From a virus: 31,394 nucleotides of DNA. The position numbers and the translations under genes are program-made. Numbering within the stretch: position 1 is the first letter of the stretch; the number at the start of each line of letters is the position of its first letter. The stretch is taken from positions 1 to 31,394 of IMG/VR virus record IMGVR_UViG_3300028557_000131; one strand, given 5' to 3'. The notes beneath the pieces were generated by a model. The model did not search any database, was not told where the DNA came from, and worked only from the letters and a program-made list of their open reading frames with translations. Below, piece after piece: positions 23,370 through 29,939 of this stretch.

Positions 23370-24095
23370 TTAAATGTCATCATCCCCCTTACTAACTTTG
23401 GTAAAAATTTTACCAATTTTTATAGATCTTTCTTCACAATTATCTATATTTCTTATATTTATATAACCATCATAAAAAAAACATTTACCATTATTGGTTT
23501 CTGCCATTATACAATTAAATGTACCAATATCCCAACCACCACCTAAAATGTGGTCGATTGTTTCAAATCCTGATTTAACTTTAAATCTTGAACTGTCTTG
23601 AATGTGCAATTCTGCTTCATCGAAATCAGAACCCATGTCATCATCGTCAACAAAACTAGTAGAAGACATATCATCAACTATTGCTCTTATTCTATTAGCA
23701 GCTTCTATAGCTGTATCAAAATCAGATATATTATCGAAGTTTCGTGTTTCATCAATAATATCTACTGTTCCAGTTTTAATTCGATTCGTTAAAACCCAAG
23801 CATTAAACTTAGGTTCAACAAAATTCTTTTCATCGTAGTCTTTTAAATTATCAGTAAGTAAAGATTTAAGAATTTCTTTTGTAATTATACCCTCCTTATC
23901 TTCTAAGGATACCATATCCAAGATCTGTCTTGGTGTTGGTATTTGAGCTTCTGAATTTTTGGTAATGTATTCTCGAATTATACCGAATACAAATTGAACT
24001 TCAGTGTTTCTAAAAAAATAGGGCCGTACAATTTCAAAATATTTCTTATTCTTTAAAATGTAATTAAAAAAGACCTTTTCCAGTGATGAGGTCAT
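23370..24095 (-). CDS. Replicative helicase, N-terminal half fused to intein N-part
   Basis: 241 residues. Residues 1-204 are the N-extein of a gp41/DnaB-type helicase: a helical N-terminal domain ('PTPRQILDMV', 'DFDTAIEAANRIRAIVDDMS') and the start of the RecA fold, 'GFETIDHILGGGWDIGTFNC', ending in the Walker A lead 'AETNNGK' (198-204). At residue 205 the sequence becomes an intein: 'CFFYDGYINIRN' with Cys1, then 'SIKIGKIFTKV', stopping after 37 intein residues. The missing P-loop Ser is supplied by the partner at 21032-22195. Alone this half cannot bind ATP. The gene is preceded by an ATATAT stretch about 10 bases upstream. Confidence 0.92.
   Translation of the reverse strand: MTSSLEKVFFNYILKNKKYFEIVRPYFFRNTEVQFVFGIIREYITKNSEAQIPTPRQILDMVSLEDKEGIITKEILKSLLTDNLKDYDEKNFVEPKFNAWVLTNRIKTGTVDIIDETRNFDNISDFDTAIEAANRIRAIVDDMSSTSFVDDDDMGSDFDEAELHIQDSSRFKVKSGFETIDHILGGGWDIGTFNCIMAETNNGKCFFYDGYINIRNIDNCEERSIKIGKIFTKVSKGDDDI
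23373..23483 (-). other. Split intein, short N-terminal fragment (37 residues)
   Basis: It begins at the Cys codon 23483-23481 directly after Walker A Gly-Lys and ends at the stop codon. It holds only the block A region, so the split falls much earlier than in canonical split inteins. Confidence 0.88.
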
Positions 24096-24155
24096 AATGT
24101 TTTAATATATTTTAATTTTATAGTTAAAAATATTTTATTGTTTAATACTTTTTCC

Positions 24156-26483
24156 TTATTTTAGAAAAGTTAAAAAATTGTTATAGACTTCAATTGATTT
24201 TTCATAATCGTCCTCATACTTGTTAATATTATTATCTTTTATAAAATTGTGAGATAGACCCTTACTACTAATATCTCTTCTAATTGTATTGATACTCTCG
24301 GCATACTCACCACCAACATCATTAGATCTACAAAAATATCTAATAAAGGTAGATAAACTTGGTGGCATCTCAATATTATTCTTATCGATATATGAAGATA
24401 GTCTATATCCAGCATAATCATCATCATTAAATACAATATACCAGTAAGAAAAATACAAAACTATATTTTTATATTTAGAAATAAAACTCTTTAATCTTTC
24501 CTTTAAATCATCATCTTTATAATCAATTGACTCACTCTTATATGATAGCTTAGAATCTTTAGTGTATTTAGCATATTGATCAATCGTCTTATCACTTAAA
24601 ATATACTCATATACGTCATACTCTTTATATAACTCTGATAAAGTATGATTAAAATATTTTGTATATGACCCATACTTTTTCATAGCGATATAAAAGTCAT
24701 TAATATTTCTATAATCACCAACAGAATTAGAGTATAAAAAATTATTAATTTCCTCAAGTTGTTTTAACAAAGGTTCAATATTACCTTTTATGTTTTCAGA
24801 CCATATTTTAAGTGATTCAATAGTATATTGATAACACATTTTATGATATCCCCTTTTATAATCATTATTCTTCATATAAATTATACTTCTACCATCTGAT
24901 TCTAAATTCAAATATTCTAACATAGCTTTTGTAGCAAAGAAATATCTATCATCTTGTTCATCAGAGTCATATAAATGGTGAAAAATAGGAAATCTAGTAT
25001 ATTTATCATCTATACCATAAGAATAGTTATCTTTGTAAAATGAATCCCTTGGTTTTTGAGAATAAACTGAAAATTTATCTATTAATCCTTTAAATAGATC
25101 ATTAGTATCACTGTATTCATCAAAGGTGACTTTATAAAGTAACTTATATTCCTCTTCTATATCATCTTTTTTTATAAAATTACAATTGTTGTATGCATCA
25201 TATCCGCAAAAATCTTTATTAACCCACTGATCACTCCGACCATATTCTACTCTAACATATTTTGATCCCCTTAATTTAGAATATAAGAATTTTCTACGAC
25301 CATTAGGTCTTCCATTTTCAACTGAATCATATACATTAAGTATATCATCTGAATCAACCAATCCAAATCCTTCCAATTCTTCAGAATTTTCAGATTCAAT
25401 ATAAGCTTGATAATATTCTGAATAAACAGCATAATCTTTATGAATCCAGTCATTTTTATAATCCCTTACACAATCACTTTTTAAGAAGTAGTCATCTTTA
25501 TCGTTAATCCAAACACAATCACTAGAATTTAACCATTTTTGATAATGTTCTGACCATTCATGACCAGTAGGACTACCACCTGTGTCTTGAATATGATATT
25601 GTAATTTTGAACTATCCTCTATTACATATGTTCCTAAAATACCACTTTCATAATCAAGAATTGATAAAGTATCCATATATGGATACTTTTTAAATTTCCA
25701 ATTTTTCAATTGTACTTTACATCCACTTGTTTTTCCTATAAAATGTGCCTTATAATCATTATCAGTCACCTTTATAAATTCTTTGTACCAATCATGAATC
25801 TTTTCAGCATCATTATCAAATCTTGTATAGATTCTATCTAAATAGTAACCATATTTATTAACACCTCCAATTAATTTCCAAAGTAAAGCTCTTCCAAGTA
25901 ATCTATTTTTATCATCAACTAGAATTACTAATTGACAGACATCAGTATTTTCTGTGTAAATATTTAAAAAAGATTGAGTTTCTTCATATCTCATGCAAGA
26001 AGAATTCAATTGACCACCACCAGGTACATATTTATCTACATGATACCAATCTCTAATATTCTCACCCGAAACTACATGAATACCCTCACCAGTTTTTTTA
26101 AATAATTTATCCCAAGCATTTTTATAAGTATTAACAAATTTTTCAATTTGTGGATCGGTTACAGAAATACTATTAGTTGTTAAAATTTGTCTAACTGTTC
26201 TACCAATCTTAGCACTATTTGTAGCTCTATCAAATGGATCTTGACCCGCATCAATAAACCTTTTTACTTGTGTATCGTTTACAAATTTCATGTCATCATT
26301 TTTATCAGATGGCTTTAGATAATTAACATTAGTCTTAATATCTTTATCTATCAATGATAATAACATTTTAGCGACCGGATCTTTATCAGAAATTGATCTG
26401 ATTAATTCATCAAACTCTGGATTAACTTTTAAAATTGACTCTAAAAGTAAAAAAAAACTAAAATCGAAATATTTTTTAATCAT
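24156..26483 (-). CDS. Large 'SCM/PYMDT' family phage protein
   Basis: 775 residues. Residues 92-280 share a domain with the 27339 gene product: 'IGRTVRQIL', 'IEKFVNTYKN', 'LNSSCMRYEE' (C163), 'GRALLWKL', 'LDRIYT' and 'PYMDT' (268-272). The following 150 residues are Tyr/Trp/Asp-rich short repeats like those at the partner's C-terminus. Residues 430-775 are unique and helical. The N-terminus 'MIKKYFDFSFFLLLES' resembles the shared peptide, with LLE before Ser. This family is common in large phages but has no assigned activity known to me; the invariant Cys could be catalytic. The start overlaps the upstream stop by 4 bases (ATGA). Confidence 0.65.
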   Translation of the reverse strand: MIKKYFDFSFFLLLESILKVNPEFDELIRSISDKDPVAKMLLSLIDKDIKTNVNYLKPSDKNDDMKFVNDTQVKRFIDAGQDPFDRATNSAKIGRTVRQILTTNSISVTDPQIEKFVNTYKNAWDKLFKKTGEGIHVVSGENIRDWYHVDKYVPGGGQLNSSCMRYEETQSFLNIYTENTDVCQLVILVDDKNRLLGRALLWKLIGGVNKYGYYLDRIYTRFDNDAEKIHDWYKEFIKVTDNDYKAHFIGKTSGCKVQLKNWKFKKYPYMDTLSILDYESGILGTYVIEDSSKLQYHIQDTGGSPTGHEWSEHYQKWLNSSDCVWINDKDDYFLKSDCVRDYKNDWIHKDYAVYSEYYQAYIESENSEELEGFGLVDSDDILNVYDSVENGRPNGRRKFLYSKLRGSKYVRVEYGRSDQWVNKDFCGYDAYNNCNFIKKDDIEEEYKLLYKVTFDEYSDTNDLFKGLIDKFSVYSQKPRDSFYKDNYSYGIDDKYTRFPIFHHLYDSDEQDDRYFFATKAMLEYLNLESDGRSIIYMKNNDYKRGYHKMCYQYTIESLKIWSENIKGNIEPLLKQLEEINNFLYSNSVGDYRNINDFYIAMKKYGSYTKYFNHTLSELYKEYDVYEYILSDKTIDQYAKYTKDSKLSYKSESIDYKDDDLKERLKSFISKYKNIVLYFSYWYIVFNDDDYAGYRLSSYIDKNNIEMPPSLSTFIRYFCRSNDVGGEYAESINTIRRDISSKGLSHNFIKDNNINKYEDDYEKSIEVYNNFLTFLK

Positions 26484-27328
26484 TGTTCTTTTATTAATTT
26501 ATTACCACCTAAAGTTTCTTGATCAGTATCGGAATCAACTATATCATAAGATCTTACAGCCGTTGGAACATCTAATCCTTTTGTATTAAATCCAAATTTA
26601 TTTTTAAATTTATTAACTAACCAATCAAATCCGTATTTAGATAAAAATATTGATATTCCAAGTACAATTGCTGATGTATTTCCTATAAGAGTATCCATAG
26701 TTATATCATATTTACCAATTATTGCACTTATACCATTCATAGCAGGTATAAGAATACTGGTATATCCTAACATATCAATTAATCCATTAACAATATATGG
26801 TGTGTTTTTAAATAAATCTTTTAAAATGTTTCCTAAAAACTTAAAGCATTCTGCCATTTTTTTAATTATACCATTTCCAATTCCTCTAAGTTTAAGTTCT
26901 TCTAGAATAGTTCTAGCATCTTGTTTAGTAACAACACTTTTAATCATTCCAGTGCCACCACAATTTTTACAATCTTTAGATTTAATTTTACAGTCACAAG
27001 GAACTTCTGAATCACCTACCTTATTTTTAGATTCTTCTAAATAAGTTATTGTAAGTGCGGCGATAGAAACAAGTACAATATTTTCCATAGTTGGTTCTAC
27101 TTTTAGAACACCATTTGTAATTAAACCTTCTACAACAGGATACATTGCTCTAACTCCAACACCAAATGTAAATACCAATCCATAATTAAATCTTAAATCA
27201 TTTGATAGTTTTTTTAAAATACTATCAATTTGAGTACCTTTGTCGTCAGATTCATTAATAATTGGATTTGCAATAAAATTGGCTAGATCTTCTGCCATTT
27301 GATATTGTTTATAACTCAAAACTTTCAT
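26480..27328 (-). CDS. Membrane protein with half DnaJ-like zinc finger
   Basis: 282 residues. Hydrophobic stretches at about 50-70, 82-97, 183-206 and 214-232 suggest a membrane protein. Between them lies C111-x-C113-x6-C120-x2-C123-GGTG, one half of the CxxCxGxG zinc finger of DnaJ. The N-terminus 'MKVLSYKQYQMAEDLANFI' is a looser form of the shared peptide. It sits between the two paralogous SCM proteins and is translationally coupled to the larger one. TATATA (27333-27338) lies 4 bases before the ATG. Membrane insertion during DNA entry would be one idea, but no function is recognised. Confidence 0.65.
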   Translation of the reverse strand: MKVLSYKQYQMAEDLANFIANPIINESDDKGTQIDSILKKLSNDLRFNYGLVFTFGVGVRAMYPVVEGLITNGVLKVEPTMENIVLVSIAALTITYLEESKNKVGDSEVPCDCKIKSKDCKNCGGTGMIKSVVTKQDARTILEELKLRGIGNGIIKKMAECFKFLGNILKDLFKNTPYIVNGLIDMLGYTSILIPAMNGISAIIGKYDITMDTLIGNTSAIVLGISIFLSKYGFDWLVNKFKNKFGFNTKGLDVPTAVRSYDIVDSDTDQETLGGNKLIKEQ

Positions 27329-27332
27329 TAAT

Positions 27333-27338
27333 TATATA
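27333..27338 (-). promoter_or_regulatory. TATATA element 4 bases before ATG 27328
   Basis: It fills most of the 10-base gap between two co-directional genes. It belongs to the short-gap group. Confidence 0.35.
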
Positions 27339-28523
27339 TTAATTTTTAATTTTAATCCAACCATCTTTTTCATTAAAAATGAATCCATTTTTAGGATCTT
27401 TTAAATAGTCTAATGAGAAAAAATCTTTCTCAGATGCAACATAATATCCACTTCTTCTATATACCCAACCATTCTGTGTATTAGACCACTCATAATTATC
27501 TAAATCATCAGTTTCAATTCTTTGACCATCAACAGTATATTGTGGTATTACTTCTAATGGTTCTCCATCTGTATCTGTAAGTACATAATATTTATTATTA
27601 AATGGTTCATTATTAGATAGGGTATTCTTTTGACCGTATATAAAAGTATCCATATATGGAATATCTCTTATTTTTCCGGAAAATTCTTCTTTACTATATT
27701 CATCAATATTAAACTTCAATTTTATTATCATTGGAAACCATGAAACTTTACCATCTTTAACATATTCAACACTTGGGCCACTCTTATTTTCACTTTTATA
27801 AATTATATTATTTGTTTTAGCATAATTTATAAATTTAAAATAATCTGAATTATTTGTCACATAGATTCTATCCATAAATAAACCTTTATCAGTTTGCCAA
27901 ATCAGAGATCTTCCAAAAATATGACCATCAGAATTTAATAGAACTAATAATTTAACCGGAACATACTGATAAAAGTCAATTAAATGAAGTTCATCATTCA
28001 TACACGAATTCATAAGTGGATTAGAACTAGGACCATCATAATTATAGTTTTTAGATTGATAACCAGAAATAATTTTATTTCCTTCCCAAATTTCAAAATT
28101 TAAAGAATTTTCCTCTCTAATCGATTTATACTGATTAACAAAGTTTTCAATTTCTTGATCTGTAAATTCATCAAGAAACATTTTTTTTATAAATCTACCA
28201 ACTCTAATATTTGTATTATTTTTAAAATAAATAGGAGTCTCATTCCTAAGTGGTCTGACTAATGTAGATAACTTAGAATATTCATATGTATTAAAGTGTT
28301 GTGATAACTTAGTTGATGTTGTAAAAGAAATAGTATCCACATCGTCACCAACCATTATTAATGAAAAATCACTTGGTTCGGTATGTAAATTCAATAAAGC
28401 TAAACATATAGGAGAATCTATTCTTTCTAGAATATTTTCAAAATCATAAGACATAATAAAAGGAACTTTTATAGTTTCTTTACCACTCTCTAAAATAAAT
28501 TCAAAAAATTTAAATAATCTCAT
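27339..28523 (-). CDS. 'SCM/PYMDT' family phage protein, shorter paralogue
   Basis: 394 residues. It starts 'MRLFKFFEFILESGKE', one of the best matches to the capsid-targeting pattern, with a possible cut after ILE. Residues 105-295 match the 24156 gene: 'VGRFIKKMF', 'IENFVNQYKS', 'MNSCMNDE' (C174), 'GRSLIWQ', 'MDRIYV' and 'PYMDT' (289-293). The C-terminal 90 residues are Tyr/Trp/Asp-rich. It is first in the operon and has TATATATA 5 bases before its ATG. The two paralogues probably arose by duplication; a packaged or injected role is inferred from the N-terminus. Confidence 0.65.
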   Translation of the reverse strand: MRLFKFFEFILESGKETIKVPFIMSYDFENILERIDSPICLALLNLHTEPSDFSLIMVGDDVDTISFTTSTKLSQHFNTYEYSKLSTLVRPLRNETPIYFKNNTNIRVGRFIKKMFLDEFTDQEIENFVNQYKSIREENSLNFEIWEGNKIISGYQSKNYNYDGPSSNPLMNSCMNDELHLIDFYQYVPVKLLVLLNSDGHIFGRSLIWQTDKGLFMDRIYVTNNSDYFKFINYAKTNNIIYKSENKSGPSVEYVKDGKVSWFPMIIKLKFNIDEYSKEEFSGKIRDIPYMDTFIYGQKNTLSNNEPFNNKYYVLTDTDGEPLEVIPQYTVDGQRIETDDLDNYEWSNTQNGWVYRRSGYYVASEKDFFSLDYLKDPKNGFIFNEKDGWIKIKN

Positions 28524-28528
28524 CTTTT

Positions 28529-28536
28529 TATATATA
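28529..28536 (-). promoter_or_regulatory. TATATATA element 5 bases before ATG 28523
   Basis: It belongs to the short-gap group. The divergent gene at 28592 has its own TATATA at 28565-28570. Confidence 0.4.
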
Positions 28537-28564
28537 AAATCAATAAATCGATTTATTTTATTAA

Positions 28565-28570
28565 TATATA
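28565..28570 (+). promoter_or_regulatory. TATATA element upstream of 28592 gene
   Basis: It lies 21 bases before the ATG. It belongs to the long-gap group. Confidence 0.4.
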
Positions 28571-28591
28571 ATAAAAAAATAAATCCATAAT

Positions 28592-29116
28592 ATGAGATTC
28601 ATAAAAAAATTTGAAAACTTTTTCCTTTCACCAGACGTTGAAGAAGATGAAGAAGACTATGTAAGAAATAAAAGAAGTTCTATCATGAATCCAGGAATGG
28701 ATGATGAAGATACGGAATTAGACAATATGCCAATGTCACGTCACAATATGCCAATTATTGACTATATTAATAATAATCCGCCAATGGATGAAATGCCAGA
28801 AGAGGAATATGATGAAGAGGAATATGAAGGAGAAGGTGAATTTGAAGAAGGTGAATATGAAGAAGAGGAAGAAAACAACTTCAATAACAATCATATCATG
28901 AGTTTCGAAGCTAAAAATAATTCATATAAAAAATCAGGTTTAAAGAAACCAGAAAAGGCAGATCTAAATAAAGATAAAAAAATATCTGGATACGAGAAAA
29001 AAAGAGGAAAAGCAATTGAAGATTCAATTGATAAAAAGGGTGGTAAAGGTTTAACTGCAGCACAGAAAAAACTTCCAGCAGGTCTTCAAAAAGCAATATT
29101 AGCTAAAAAGAAATAA
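28592..29116 (+). CDS. Acidic/basic two-part protein with capsid-targeting-like N-terminus
   Basis: 174 residues. It starts 'MRFIKKFENFFLSPDVEED', a clear copy of the shared peptide. Residues 60-98 are a Glu/Tyr/Gly acidic run; residues 107-174 are strongly basic. The basic part includes 'ADLNKDKKISGYEKKRG' (123-139), which resembles an EF-hand/dockerin-like calcium loop, and ends in 'KKLPAGLQKAILAKKK', a tail I recall from other phage proteins. The charge split resembles T4 internal or core proteins that are packaged with DNA. A terminator follows. Confidence 0.65.
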   Translation: MRFIKKFENFFLSPDVEEDEEDYVRNKRSSIMNPGMDDEDTELDNMPMSRHNMPIIDYINNNPPMDEMPEEEYDEEEYEGEGEFEEGEYEEEEENNFNNNHIMSFEAKNNSYKKSGLKKPEKADLNKDKKISGYEKKRGKAIEDSIDKKGGKGLTAAQKKLPAGLQKAILAKKK

Positions 29117-29138
29117 TAAATAATAAATAATAAATAAT
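29111..29138. repeat. Four perfect copies of a 7-base repeat
   Basis: AAATAAT is repeated four times in tandem directly at and after the stop codon of the 28592 gene, adding several further stop codons before the terminator hairpin. Confidence 0.85.
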
Positions 29139-29140
29139 AA

Positions 29141-29170
29141 AAAAAAACACACTAGTTAGTGTGTTTTTTT
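29141..29170. terminator. Bidirectional-type terminator
   Basis: A7 CACACT / AGTGTG T7 form a stem of about 13 bp around an AGTT loop, with a T run on the plus strand. It ends the 28592 gene. Confidence 0.85.
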
Positions 29171-29176
29171 ATTTAA

Positions 29177-29182
29177 TATATA
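29177..29182 (+). promoter_or_regulatory. TATATA element 4 bases before ATG 29187
   Basis: TATATA, CCAT, ATG, directly after the terminator T run. The terminator excludes simple read-through, so a promoter here is especially plausible. Confidence 0.5.
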
Positions 29183-29186
29183 CCAT

Positions 29187-29939
29187 ATGAGAATAATTAA
29201 ATTTAATGAATCAGTTGATAAAGAGGAAATTGATGACATTCTTTTAGACCTTAAAGATGATGGATATGAAATAGAATCAGATATATTTGAAGGTGTTATA
29301 AACATAACTGGTAAAATAAATTCTGATATTGATAGAATTGAATTTCTTAAAGAAGTTATAAACTTAAATTCAAGAATAATATCAATTGGATATGAATCCA
29401 TAAATGAGAAATTAAACGTCTACACCGGAATGGTAAATGGTGTATCTGAATGTAGTTTTAAACTTAGATTTAAAGACACTGAGGCTAAAGCCAACAAGGA
29501 TGTAAACTCATTTGAAGAGTTTAAAACATACTTAGAAAAACATTTAGATTTACAATTTTATGAATGGGACACAGAAGTTTACATACCAGATCTTGATGAC
29601 AATATTGGATATCAAAAATCTAAAGTCCTCTTGAAACTGGATGTAAATAAAACCATTAGCTCATCAGGAGTTACTTGGGATAATATTCCAGCAGGATTTA
29701 CAATAGGTTTTGAAAAAGGTGGTTTAGAAGATATCAACCCACAGTATCAAAAAGAACTATCCGAATTAGTAATGACTAGTGATGAGTATTACTCTGTAAA
29801 TTTATGGTCTGTTCCTGAGAGGGAAAAAGAAAATTATTCAGACCCAGAACTTATAAAAAGAGCCAGGTCTAAACAATTTAAATTTGATAAAAGAGGAATA
29901 GAAGCAGTAGAAAGATGCTTACAAGCCTTTAAGCGTTAA
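29187..29939 (+). CDS. Hypothetical protein with capsid-targeting-like N-terminus
   Basis: 250 residues, starting 'MRIIKFNESVDKEEIDDILL', a short form of the shared peptide with Glu at position 8. Residues 10-75 form alternating helix/strand ('LKDDGYEIESDIFEGVINIT'). Residues 130-200 are beta-rich with 'SSSGVTWDNIPAGFTIGFEK'. The C-terminus is basic and helical. No family is recognised. Its end overlaps the convergent helicase gene by 11 bases. Confidence 0.6.
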   Translation: MRIIKFNESVDKEEIDDILLDLKDDGYEIESDIFEGVINITGKINSDIDRIEFLKEVINLNSRIISIGYESINEKLNVYTGMVNGVSECSFKLRFKDTEAKANKDVNSFEEFKTYLEKHLDLQFYEWDTEVYIPDLDDNIGYQKSKVLLKLDVNKTISSSGVTWDNIPAGFTIGFEKGGLEDINPQYQKELSELVMTSDEYYSVNLWSVPEREKENYSDPELIKRARSKQFKFDKRGIEAVERCLQAFKR

